64,000 bases of DNA, from the NCBI RefSeq assembly GCF_029852145.1, contig NC_079974.1:19880082-19944081 (forward strand), written 5' to 3'. The stretch's first letter is position 1. The number at the start of each line of letters is the position of its first letter. The DNA is from Microplitis mediator. Its lineage: Eukaryota; Arthropoda; Insecta; Hymenoptera; Braconidae. A model generated the notes under the pieces. It worked only from the letters and a program-made list of their open reading frames with translations, was not told the origin of the DNA and ran no database searches. The translations under genes and the position numbers were made by a program. Below, in pieces: positions 11,997-23,448 of this stretch.

Positions 11997-12134
11997 TTAA
12001 GGTAAGAGACCCAGTACCCGATCAAGGAACTAGTACCTGATCACTCATGTACTTGTTTGTCTATATATTTATTAAATATAGACATATATCTATACAAATA
12101 CATGGAGTGATCGGGTACTAGGTCTTTTACCTTA
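11997..12134. repeat. Palindromic MITE-like element, copy 2
   Basis: It starts TAAGGTAAGAGACCCAGTAC and ends GGTCTTTTACCTTA, with CCGATC and GATCGGG inside the arms. It is the same family as 34-182, in the opposite orientation. Confidence 0.75.
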
Positions 12135-12149
12135 GTTGCGCTAAACGTA

Positions 12150-13500
12150 AATGGAATTAATATATAAAGAAACTCAAGATCTACGTTGGTTTCTGACAGA
12201 ATTTATTAAATTAAATGTTGCAGCACAATAAATAATGATGAAATTCATAATTCAAATTGATTTATCTGAATAATCGCGCCAAAGACAAAACAAAAACTAA
12301 ATATTGAATTATTACTATGATATTAATCAAAAAAACCGACACCCCAAAAAAAAATTCGAATTGTTGACTGGCCTCAAGAAACCCAATGATAAATTTCATA
12401 TTGTAGTCAATATATATTTATTATCATTCAAAAACTATTATCTCAGATTCATTTTTCTTTAAGAAGTTAAGTAGCTATTAATTATTATGCGATAGACCGA
12501 ATACCAGACATCAGACAATTTCTTATTTTTATAAAAAAGAAACTAATGAATAAAATAAAGTTTTTTTATTATGCACAAAAGTTATTGACATGCAATTAAA
12601 AATTTTTTTTTATTTGTATTTTGTTTATTTATTTAAAAGAAAATTTCTTTCCTAGTCTGCTACTTTCAGTGTCATAATAAATTAAATAAACGGAGCTCAC
12701 CCGAGAGATGTTTGAGTAGTAGACATGACAGTTTTAGAACATTGGCTGACTGCTCTCTATTTGAATCTGCACATGCGCACAGCGCCGACGGTTATTTCTG
12801 AAACTACAGCGCTGATGTTCAGCATTCAAAATCTTTCTTCCCGCAAATTTTTCTTACCCATCAAAATCCTGTGTCTTCATCTCCAACGATACGAATAATT
12901 CTTGCCCTTCAGTCCTAAAACATTTTTTAAATATACTGATAAATTAAATCCAATAGATCAGAGCAAAAATAAGAATAATGTCATTTATTTATTTAATCAA
13001 ATTTTCTAACAAAGAAAAAAAATACTAAATTTTCTAATTCAAATTGATTGATTTATTTAAATGTCTCCTTTAATTAAAAAAAAAATCGTATATTGAATAA
13101 TTACCCAGTTATTAATTTTAAAAAACGACGGCGAGTTTAAATATTCGAGTCATTAGCCAGCCTCGAGCAACGAGTGAATCAATGCTATTTTTTAGCTTAA
13201 AATATCGATTATTTTTTTTTTAATTTTTATGACCAAGTATTTTTTATTATTTTCTGAAGTTAATGAGTGATAAATTATTACCAGATGACTTGAATCAGTT
13301 AAGTAAAAGAATTAAATAAGCGGAGCTCCGCTAAGAGACGTGTGAGCTGGCTGCCGACTCGTTGAGAAATGAGGAGCGACGCGAGCCGACAAGAGCCGAA
13401 GATTTAAATTCGTCGTCGGAATCACCCGAGCCAAAATAGCGCACGGCGATTGGCTGCCAAGCTGAGAGGGCAGTGCGATCGTCAATTGTTTTTTATTTTT
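12150..13500. repeat. Diverged tandem duplication of an upstream region
   Basis: Two segments, about 12230-12830 and 12950-13500, share ordered blocks. These include TAATTCAAATTGATT, ATATTGAATxATTAC, a GCCTCAAGAAA or GCCTCGAGCAA block, and AAATAAxCGGAGCTC followed by CGAGAGATGT-like sequence. The right parts of both (12690-12850 and 13310-13490) are clearly more GC-rich than their surroundings. They may be promoter or first-exon sequence of the duplicated minus-strand units further left. The short minus-strand open frame 13312-13518 falls in this GC-richer part and looks fortuitous. Confidence 0.4.
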
Positions 13501-13607
13501 TTTATAATATACATACATATATATGAATATAGATATATAATATATAATGTTTTTTTATTATAAATATAAATATAATAGTTATAAATATTTAACACAATTA
13601 TTTTTTA

Positions 13608-14020
13608 TGATGCTGAAGTTAGCAGACGATTAACAATTTTCAAATTTTATTCTTCAACAAATCGATGACAAAAAAAAAAAACTAAAAATATGCACATGTA
13701 GAAAATTTATTAAACTACAAGTGCAATTTTTTAAAATATTTTTTTTTTTATAATTTGTCGTTTTAAAAGAAAATCCAAAAATTATTATACGTCTGCTAAT
13801 CTCAGTGTCATTATTTTCTTATGATCCTGAAGTTAGCAGATTAATTTTCGAAATTTTTTTTTTCAACAATTAATTTAAAAAATAAAAAAAACAAAAATAT
13901 GCACATGTAGGAAATTCAAAAAACTATAGGTGGAATTTTTTCAAATATTTTTTTTCTTATAATTTACTATTTTGCAAAAATTATAAAAATTATTAGACGT
14001 CAGCTAATTTCAGTATCATA
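13608..14020. repeat. Two adjacent CTGAAGTTAGC family MITEs
   Basis: The first copy (13608-13812) runs from ATGATGCTGAAGTTAGCAG to CTAATCTCAGTGTCAT. The second (13821-14020) runs from ATGATCCTGAAGTTAGCAG to GCTAATTTCAGTATCAT. Both carry the core TATGCACATGTAG word. Only about 8 bp separates them. The rest of the gap to the TMEM67 start holds an AT-rich foldback at about 14397-14505 and nothing else I can name. Confidence 0.75.
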
Positions 14021-14638
14021 TTTTTTTTATACATAATTATAATTCATACTTCAAAATAAATAAATATAACAATCAAATTTATTATAAAATTTCACAGTAA
14101 TGATTTTCATACATTATTAACTCCTGAAATTATGAAAATACAAACGCCAACAATGAGAATAAATATTTGAATTTTAAATACAACAATTGTAAATTTTTGA
14201 CAAATGTAATATTTTTATTGTTTTTGTTTTCTTACATTTTAGTATTGATAATAATTCAAATAATCCAATTATTTATTTTAAAATAACTATCAGAAATAAT
14301 TTATTTATACTTACATGTTTTTACGCAAATAAAAAGACAGCCACTGAAATTGTAACGCCTTAATAATGACCAGGTTTATTACCCAGTCACCAGCCTTCTG
14401 CAAAAATTTTTTGAGCCAAGAAATTTTTTCTTTTCCTAAAAAAATTTTCTTTTCAATTTTTAATAAAAAAAATTTCTTGCACCAGGAAATTATTTTTTTC
14501 TGTGTCCAGTTAAATCCCTCTCTCCTCCCCCATTAATCTGGTTGCTAGGAAACATAATTACCTTGTATGACAACAAATAAACATACGTATATATTTTTAT
14601 TGTGTTCATGATAACTTAATCTGACAGTTTGCCAAACA

Positions 14639-17600
14639 ATGAACTATTATTTAAAAATTTTATTGATACTTTTGTATCGAATTGATCATATTCTAAGTGA
14701 CCCTGATGATTTTATGTTTGAATATTTGAATCCTCAAGAGTGTAGTCGCAGTGAATTATTCATCCCTCATAATTTTACGTGTAAAAAATGTCCTAATAAT
14801 TTAATATCATCAGAAAATCGTGAGTGCCAATAGTTACTGAGTAATTATTATTGTGTACAAGCAATTTTTTATTAATAATTTGTTTATTTTAAATAGATTC
14901 AAAATGTATTTGTGATAAAAATAGCAAACAAATTGAATCAGATGATGGTTCTTATATATGTAAGAGTTGTGAATATTCGACAATTCTTACTTTTGATGAA
15001 AATGACTGCATCCCTTGTAAAGAAAATATTTGCCAGTGTTATAACAACGAAATTAAAAGTAAGAAAATTAACTTGTGGTTCAAAAATATTAAAAGTCATT
15101 TTTCTTTTGCATTAAAATTTTTTTTCAGTTGAAAGACATCATAATGGAACGTTACTCGATAATTTGTCGTGTCTTCCATGCCCGGAAAATTCATTTCTGT
15201 CAGTCGACAACAGTAAATGTCTTCCCTGTTCGATAATATTAACAAAAAATTACGAAAATGAAATTTTTGCTACAATTTTACATGAGAGAATTTTGAAATA
15301 TTGCTTACAAAATAATTCATCAAATTGGATAAATGTCAAAGAAAATTATTTAGTCAATTATCAAAGACAAGTTATTGATAGTTATTACTTGAGAACTGAA
15401 TTACCTTTAGCTAATCAATTATGTCAAGTAAATTTTATTTAAATTCATTTGATTCTAAGGGTGTGCGAATATCATTCGAATCGAATATTCGGGTATATTT
15501 GACTCAATTTGAATATTTTTTCATAGAACTCATTACTAAAATAATAAAAATTTTATTGTAAAAAAAGTCATCCAGTCATATCCGGAATGAAAAGGTAAAT
15601 TTCGTATTTTGATACGAAAAATCTACATAAATTAAATAAAACATGCTACACAGCAAAATTTTTTTAAATTTTCCATGTCAGACAGTCTGCAAGATCTCTT
15701 AGAAATTCGATTTTCGAAAATCGGACCGAAACCAATAAATTCCCGAATTTTTGAAAATTTAAAATTTTTTTAGCGGGAAGTCAAAAATGTTGATAACTAC
15801 GACGAATACGAATTCTTCTTTAATTTAATAATTAGTTTATTATTTGGTTTGATTCAAATTATTCGAAAAATTCGAACTATTCGAATCGAATAATTCGATT
15901 CGATTCGAGACGAATAATTCGTAAATTCAAATATTCGCACACCCCTATTTAATTCATTTAATTGAGGTTTAATTTGCGTTGTGATTAATTATTTATTTGA
16001 TTTATAGAAAAAAAATAACGAAGCATGTGAACATCTTTCACATATTTGTCTTTTGACTCTTCAAGTTGACAGCTTTCCTTGTAAATTATTTATCAACAAT
16101 AAGTACATTAATTCAACAAGACTTTTTTATTCAAATGAGGAAAGAAAAAAAATTTTCAATCTCAAAAATATACCATTGACTTTTACTTTACTACGCAATC
16201 ACACAGTGAGTTAATTTTTTTTATTCAATTAACAAAAAAATTTAATGAAAATTTTTTTAATTATTAATAAAAATTTACAGTTCAGTAAAATGAATTTTGC
16301 TGCATCAACATATTCACTGAATGGAAAATTTAAATCAATAAATCAATGGAATCCTTCATGTTCATTTTTTAAAAACATTCGTTTTGGTATAAATGCTATA
16401 AAAAAATGTAAATTAAATGCTAAAGACTTATTAAATTCAAAGGTTGAATTTGTAACTCCTTATTTGACGTACTATGACACTGAAAATAAAAAAAAGTATT
16501 TATTTGAGTTGCCAATTTTAATTAAAAATATAGAATTCAATGATGATGATGATAATAATCTGTCGCATTTGCAATTATCTCGTAAATTTTTTACTGTAGA
16601 CAGTGTTACTGGTTTCGAAGTAACAAATTCAGGCAACTTAACTTTTTCAAAAGCACCTGAGCCTTCTGTAATACGTTACATAAAATCATTGACTGTACAG
16701 TAAGTCATCAATTACGGAAAAATTTTCTTAAAAATATAAAATATTTAAATTAAATTAAATTTACCACAGAGTAAAAATGCGAGGGAGAGATGCACCAGGT
16801 AAAATATTCCCGCCATTAATTATCATCGAGTATGGAGAATTGTCTCATCAAGATATAATTCAAAATACCGAATTAGTTGTTGAGTATAAAGTTATTTTCA
16901 ATGTTAATGAAAAAGAATTCAAAGGAGCGCTTGAGGTATTAAGTTTTTTTTATCAAACGAAGCAAAAAATAAAGACTGATGTGCAAATAAAAAATATTAT
17001 TTGCTGCTTCGATATATTTGAACTTCATCTAAATTTGAAAAACAATATTGTTCAGTCATAAATTTTTTACTTTAATTCATTTTACTCTCATGTAACTTTT
17101 AAATTTGAACTTTAAGTTGAAATTTTTTGCAACTAAAAAAATCACGACTAAAATTTTTAACTTACAAAAAAGTTTAACTGAAAACTCCAGTGTCTTCTCA
17201 TGATAACTATTTTCAGAACTAATTTTTTTTTACCCGCGCAATCGCATAATTTTTAATTGTATTTACATCCGTTTTTATTTGCTGGAACATAAATTTGATA
17301 TTTACCAAAAAAAAAATTCACAATTTTCTTGTCTAGATTACAATAGGATTTTTTTCAAGCTTAGCACTACTGCACGCTGGATTAAAAACCTGGAGCTGCT
17401 GTAAAAAAAATTCATATTCATTGATAAGCGTCTCTACATTAAATTCTTTTATTATAAATTCATTTGAAGCAATAGGAAATGCTCTGTTACTAGTATCAAC
17501 AACTGCATGTATTTATTATTTTATTTTTTACAAAGGCCAAACAGTCTTACATATTTTACTACCAGATGATTATTACGAACTGATTATCAAAATATCAACA

Positions 17601-19930
17601 ATCACAGCATTCGGTGGGAAAGTAAGTCAATTATTTACCGCAACCTAAATTAACAAATGTATATTTTTATTCATTTATTTACAGATGGTAGGAGTACTCT
17701 ACTTAATATACCGTCATAGAAACATAAATATTTTTTTTATTGATTGGGAACAATCACAACGTAATCCACCTCCATCTAATTACGATTCTCCCCATACATC
17801 ATTAAGAAAATCTTATAGAAAAAGATTTAATGACGACCAACAGTCACCGCAAACTATATCAGAAATAGTTGATACCCAACGTAAAACGTCATCGAAATCA
17901 AGCCCGACAAATACCAATAATACAAATTTAAATACCAATAATACAAATTCTAATACGAGCACTCCAAGTCATCAGTCAACAAATCGAAGTAATTTATCAA
18001 AAAAATCATTACGTTGCAGTAAAAATTTTTTAAACGGAAATGAGACTGAAAATATTTCAAATGACAAATGGTTAGTCAGTGTATGGAGAATTTATTTTGT
18101 TATCAGCCAATGGCTGCGTATTAAAACTAAAAGAAAAACCAGCGTTTCTTTTCAAATATTCACGACAATTTTTATACTTGAGGTAAAACGAATCAAGTAA
18201 TTAATTATTACTCAATAAAATTGAATAATTAGTAAGAAAAAAAATTTTTTTTAAAGGTAATTGGATTGAAATCATTGGGTCTGGCATTACCAGACATGTC
18301 TATGAGTGAAAATGAATTAGTAAAATATAATTTTATATTACAATATGCTGTGGGTGTGATGATATACATTATTGTTTATTTGTTTCAATGGTTGTTAGTG
18401 AGTTTATATGAAAAATATGTTAAAAATAGTCTGCAGGGATTTGTTGACTTGTGTTCTGTTGCCAATATCAGCCTTTTTATTTTTACGGATGATTATTATG
18501 GATATTATATTCATGGCAGGTAATTTATCATTTTCATTGACTAATTACTTGGTAATTAATTAGTTAAATATTGTTGTTTAATTTAGATCTGTCCATGGAT
18601 TCGCTGATACAGATCTCATGAGTCTGATAAGCGATTTACAGAGAGAAGAAAATAATTTATGCGCACACAGAGGTCTGATACCTGGAACAACTGAACAGAC
18701 TTTTGTTGTCTGTATTTCTAAAACATTTAGAGTATTTTACAATACTCTGTTAGGTTCAATCAATTCGGTAAAAATAATATTAATTAACTACATTACTACT
18801 CTGTAAAAAAACGGGAGTGATTTAGGTTTTTATTTAAATTCAAATTCTCTCCATTACTCAGAGTTCCGGAGTGAGAAAAAAAATCACTTCGCATACGGAG
18901 AAAATTGAGGAGTTCAGTTCGTTTTTCCAGCGAAGTGATTTTGTAGTAAACTGGATTTAATTTAAATCCGCATTGACTCATTTTTAATAAAGTTTGAAAA
19001 TATAGTATATAACACAGCTAGGGCGAAGCCGTGGTCAACAAACATGTGATTTGAGGCTTTCTTATTTACTGTCGAAGGAGTTTATACTATTTTTCTCCTC
19101 GACGGAGGCAGGAAACGGCGAGTTCGTTTCCCTGATTAAAAACTCCGATTGATTCCGATTGAAATCCGATAGACTTTCAATCCGAATTCTTTGGATTCAA
19201 TCGGAGTTTTTAATCAGGGTTCGCACAGTGAAACGAAAGTTGACGTTTTTTGTCCGGAGGCGAGAAAAAGTATTTTAATTTACAAGACCAAATAATTAAA
19301 TTACTGATTAAAATTACTGAGTAATATTTTATGACCGTGAAGTTGTCCGACACCCGCCATTTTAAAAATGAAAAAGCTTATAACTTTCGAAAAAAAAAAA
19401 ATTTTCAAATTTAAAAAAAATGCTTGTGTAAATTTGTCAATTTTCTAGACGAATATTTTTATAAAAAGATCAAAAAATAAATACTCGAGGTACAATTTGA
19501 AATTAAATTTTAAGATTACTTATTTTGTACTCAAAAAGTTTTACAAACCTCATTACTTTTTGATTTTTATATATAATTTTTCGAAATCTAGACGAGTATA
19601 TTTTTTATTTTTCACTTTTCCAATTTTTTAATCTGGAAATTAACCGTTTTCGAATGAAATGTCTTGTAATATAAAAGAAAATAAAAATTTTAAAATTTCG
19701 AAAAAATACTCGTGTAGAGTTTTCAATTTTCTAAACGAGTATTTTTTTTAAACGATCAAAAATACTCGAATTGTTATTTTAAATAAAAATTCATGAATTT
19801 ATAATTAATCAAAAGCTAATTTGTTTTTCAAATTTATAGTCGGAGGCTCCCGTATTTATGACTACGAGAGTGTACTTACGACAGAATTAAAAAGCTTTGA
19901 CGCTGTTTATAAATTTTGAAATTTCAAATA

Positions 19931-19986
<56 letters not shown>

Positions 19987-22900
19987 GGTGATTCATTTCC
20001 GCAATAGTATATTACACACCCAGGGAAGTAAAGTAAGAAATGTCTCAGATCACATGTAATTGTTGGCCGAGGCGAAGCCGAGGTCAACAAACATGTGATC
20101 TGAGGCTTTCTTATTTACTTCCCGAGGAGTGTATACTATTTTTCTCCTCGACGGAGGCGGAAAGCGGCAACTTCGTTTTGCACAGCGGGACGAAAGTTGA
20201 CGCTTTCCGCCCGGAGGTGAGAAAAAGTTTTTTTTTTTTAAGTGCTCAAGCAAAATCTCATATCTCTGGGTCTATATTTTCTATGGGATGTCTCTGGGAT
20301 TTCCAGAGAATTTAACTTGCGATAATTCTATTTTTTTTAGAACTCCGAGTGCTAGGTCTATATTTTCTATGGGATTTCTATGGGATGTCTCTGGGATTTC
20401 CAGAGAATTTAACTTGCGATAATTCTATTTTTTTTAAAATTCGGAGTGCGAGGTCTATATTTTCTATGGGATTTCTATGGGATGTCTCTGGGATTTCCAG
20501 AGAATTTGACTATGGGATTTCTATGGGATTTCTCTGGGATTTCCAGAGAATTTAACTTGCGATAATTCTATTTTTTTTTAAACTCGGAGTGCTAGGTCTA
20601 TATTTTCTATGGGATTTCTATGGGATGTCTCTGAGATTTCCAGAGAATTTAACTTGCGATAATTCTATTTTTTTTAAAACTCGGAGTGCTAGGTCTATAT
20701 TTTCTATGGGATTTCTATGGGATATCTCTGGGATTTCCAGAGAATTTAACTTGCGATAATTCTATTTTTTTTAAAACTCCGAGTGCTAGGTCTATATTTT
20801 CTATGGGATTTCTATGGGATGTCTCTAGGATTTCCAGAGAATTTGACTATGGGATTTCTATGGGATTTCTCTGGGATTTCCAGAGAATTTAACTTGCGAT
20901 AATTCTATTTTTTTTAAAATTCGGAGTGCTAGGTCTATATTTTCTATGGGATTTCTATGGGATGTCTCTGGGATTTCCAGAGAATTTGACTATGGGATTT
21001 CTATGGGATTTCTCTGGGATTTCCAGAGAATTTAACTTGCGATAATTCTATTTTTTTTAAAACTCGGAGTGCTAGATCTATATTTTCTATGGGATTTCTA
21101 TGGGATGTCTCTGGGATTTCCAGAGAATTTAAGTTGCGATAATTCTATTTTTTGTAAAACTCGGAGTGCTAGGTCTATATTTTGTATGGGATTTCTATGG
21201 GATGTCTCTGGGATTTCCAGAGAATTTGACTATGGGATTTCTATGGGATTTCTCTGGGATTTCCAGAGAATTTAACTTGCGATAATTCTATTTTTTTTAA
21301 AACTCCGAGTGCTAGGTCTATATTTTCTATGGGATTTCTATGGGATGTCTCTGGGATTTCCAGAGAATTTGACTATGGGATTTCTATGGGATTTCTCTGG
21401 GATTTCCAGAGAATTTAACTGGTGATTTCTGAGACTCTTTTAATCGAAAGTAACAGATAATACCGGAGGAAAAAAAATATTAGAGTCCTAGATTGAGCAA
21501 TCTTCATCGAAAAAAAAATTTCTCATCAAATATGAGCTCTTAATTCCAATGCTAAGTACTTGCCATTAGATCTCAAAGATTTCTTATTTAAAATACACGT
21601 AAATTAAATTACTTTTTTTTTAACTTTCCAATACTCAGCTGCGTTTCATGATATCAAGGCGGTTTTGGTCGCAAATTGTAGGGCATTTGGTGTTCTTCAA
21701 AAGTGCCCATAGTTACCTAGCTGTAATTCCAGCTGTTTCACTTGTGTCCGTTGCGGAACTCATTTTTCCTATGAAATTGACCTTTACTGGCTTGCAGAAC
21801 ATAAACCAATGAAAGTACATCAAAAATGTTGATAAAAATTTTATAGGAAATTTTATTCCCTTCGAAAAAAGTCCTACGAGCCAAGTCGCTAAAGTCCGAG
21901 TTATAATCATTTTAATAATTTGAAAAATATAATATAAAAAAAAAATTATAATTGATATTTTTATTAATTAATTTTTATTTGAAATAACAATTCGAGTATT
22001 TTTGATCGTTTAAAAAAAATACTCGTTTAGAAAATTGAAAACTCTACACGAGTATTTTTTCGAAATTCCAAAATTTTTGTTTTCTTTCATATTACAAGAC
22101 ATTTTATTGGAAAACGGTTAATTTCCAGATCAAAAAATTGGAAAAGTGAAAAATAAAAAAAATACTCGTCTAGATTTCGAAAAATTATATATCAAAATCA
22201 AAAAGTAATGAGGTTTGTAAAACTTATTGAATACAAAATAAGTAATCTTAAAATTTAATTTCAAATTGTACCCCGAGTATTTATTTTTTGATCTTTTTAT
22301 AAAAATACTCGTCTAGAAAATTGAAAAATCTACACGAGCATTTTTTTTAAATTTGAAAATTTTTTTTTTTCCTAAAGTTATAAGCTTTTTCATTTTTAAA
22401 ATGGCGGGTGTCGGCTAACTTCACGGTCATACTATTTTAGTAATTAAATTAATGATTGCAATTTATATTTATTTATTTATTAAGGCTTGGCCGTACCTAA
22501 CGAAATCTTGAATTTAAGAATTCTAATTACTTTTTGAATATTTATGGGACTCGGATGATGAAAATCTTCCGAGGAAGTTAGTCTTCTGCTTATAGTCAGA
22601 AGCTAAGAAAATTGCTGTTATAATTATTTAATAAATAATTAGAATTCGAAAATTCGAAAGTTCTTTAGGTGCGGCCCAGCCTTAAAGCAATGATTTTTAA
22701 ATCATGACTAATAAATAAATTTTACGTAATTTTAGAATGCGAGAAATTTTTCACGACGTCATTTTTCAAAATTATCAATGTGGAATGAACGTTGCAAGAC
22801 CCATTTAAAATTACGTAAATTTTTATGTGGTTTTTTAGACCATTGTTATGTAAATAATGATTATACCGTTAAAGAAAGACGTTTACTAGAAAAATTATGT

Positions 22901-23302
22901 GATATTGAGCTGGTAGATACTAGTGATAAAACTGTTTTTTATATTGGTAAGTAATCGTCTTTACAATCTACCCAATAATCCAGACTGCGAATGTCAGCCA
23001 ACTTCACCCTGGTCTGAAATCATTTTGTTTCATCCCTCGTCACACAATATACTAATAATTAATTAAAAATTATTCCAGATAATAATTACTCTTTTGATAC
23101 GATTATTTTTCACGGCAACGAGTGGACATTATCAACATTTGAGCTGTCGACATTTTTATTTACCCTAGTCTTAGGAAATAATTATATACTGTCAGCAATT
23201 TTTACAATATTTTTATCTCAAATATTGACATTACTCGCCCAATTAAATCAAAGTGAAAATATTTCACGTAAGACACTTATCGACGAACGATTTCTCATGT
23301 AA
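14639..23302 (+). CDS. TMEM67: Meckelin (TMEM67), complete in 12 exons
   Basis: Exons are 14639-14819, 14897-15058, 15129-15427, 16008-16205, 16281-16699, 16770-16935, 17337-17621, 17685-18182, 18257-18519, 18587-18767, 22736-22946 and 23079-23302, giving 1028 residues (human 995). Every junction is GT-AG with matching phase. Meckelin is a ciliary transition-zone membrane protein. It has a signal peptide (about residues 1-20), then Cys-rich repeats with CKKCP, CKSCE and CLPCP motifs, then a lumenal domain. The membrane half carries the family blocks NIFFIDWE, VWRIYFV, FVDLCSxxNIS, GYYIHGRSVHG and NLCAHRGLIP. It ends in KTLIDERFLM, as in animal meckelins. Exon 8 has a Ser/Asn/Thr-rich insertion of about 100 residues after NIFFIDWE, longer than the loop in vertebrates. 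Intron 10 (18768-22735) was expanded by a 3.1-kb foldback element. Expression in ciliated sensory neurons or sperm is the likely context in an insect. Confidence 0.95.
15459..15946. repeat. GGGTGTGCGAAT inverted-repeat element (TMEM67 intron 3)
   Basis: The element starts GGGTGTGCGAATATCATTCG and ends AATATTCGCACACCC. Further inverted ATTCGAATCGAAT words lie inside each arm. It is about 490 bp and non-coding. The ends are typical of a non-autonomous DNA transposon. It is confined to intron 3 and does not touch the exons. Confidence 0.75.
19015..19275 (+). repeat. GC-richer hairpin repeat with nested palindrome
   Basis: It shares GGCGAAGCCG, GTCAACAAACATGTGAT, TCCTCGACGGAGG and CGAAAGTTGACG with copies at 9781-10003 and 20008-20232. 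At 19131-19222 it is interrupted by a palindrome beginning CCCTGATTAAAAACTCCG and ending CGGAGTTTTTAATCAGGG. That palindrome is flanked on each side by TT and is missing from the copy at 20160, so it is a later insertion. Confidence 0.65.
19937..19983. repeat. (TA)n microsatellite
   Basis: A pure TA dinucleotide run of about 46 bp inside the foldback element. Confidence 0.95.
20008..20232 (+). repeat. GC-richer hairpin repeat, uninterrupted copy
   Basis: The sequence from TATTACACACCCAGGGAAG to GCCCGGAGGTGAG contains the near-perfect hairpin TCAGATCACATGTAATTG / CAACAAACATGTGATCTGA around GGCGAAGCC. This copy shows the uninterrupted form of the family seen at 9781-10003 and 19015-19275. The overlapping short open frames on both strands are the repeat itself. 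Confidence 0.7.
20268..21420 (+). repeat. Minisatellite array with 95-bp and ~145-bp units
   Basis: About ten units each begin near GGTCTATATTTTCTATGGG and run through GGGATTTCCAGAGAATTT, GCGATAATTCTA and a T run to CGGAGTGCTA. Unit starts fall near 20355, 20450, 20595, 20690, 20787, 20930, 21075, 21170 and 21315, so unit length is either about 95 or about 145 bp. The long form holds an extra block of about 48 bp that repeats TATGGGATTTCTATGGGAT. The several 68-residue open frames here are repeat readings and not genes. Confidence 0.9.
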
Positions 23303-23308
23303 AATAAC

Positions 23309-23314
23309 AATAAA
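23309..23314 (+). terminator. Poly(A) signal of TMEM67
   Basis: AATAAA lies 6 bp past the TMEM67 stop codon, followed by further AATAAA words. It is the first candidate signal after the gene. Cleavage site not determined. Confidence 0.5.
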
Positions 23315-23350
23315 TAAATAAACTTAATAACTTTTTACCAGCTTTATCGA

Positions 23351-23356
23351 TTTATT
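23351..23356 (-). terminator. Poly(A) signal of NDUFB3
   Basis: AATAAA on the minus strand lies about 93 bp past the NDUFB3 stop codon. It is within about 50 bp of the end of TMEM67, so the two 3' ends are likely to overlap or abut. Confidence 0.5.
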
Positions 23357-23448
23357 TAAACAGTTACATACCTATCAACTACACCACCATCAACAATAAG
23401 TTGAATCACTTTTATATTAAATATTATTTAACACGAGTGTTTTATAAC

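Larger units (their letters stand above)
19332..22429. mobile_element. 3.1-kb foldback element with ~450-bp inverted arms (TMEM67 intron 10)
   Basis: The left arm (19332 to about 19790) begins TGACCGTGAAGTTGTCCGAC. The right arm (about 21985-22429) ends GTCGGCTAACTTCACGGTCA and is the near-complete reverse complement, including the GGCGGGTGT / ACACCCGCC and CTAGACGAGTA words. Both outer flanks carry TA, which fits a TA target duplication. Between the arms lie an (AT)n run, a copy of the GC-richer hairpin repeat and a minisatellite array. No transposase-like frame is visible, so it would have to be moved by another element. The end motif resembles that of the abundant ~200-bp CTGAAGTTAGC family. 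Confidence 0.7.

Noticed and set aside
13312..13518. 68-residue minus-strand frame in GC-richer DNA
   Set aside because: No homologous frame is open in the duplicated copy at 12690-12850, so coding is not supported.
20040..21275. Series of 67- to 91-residue open frames
   Set aside because: They are readings of the hairpin repeat and the minisatellite units.
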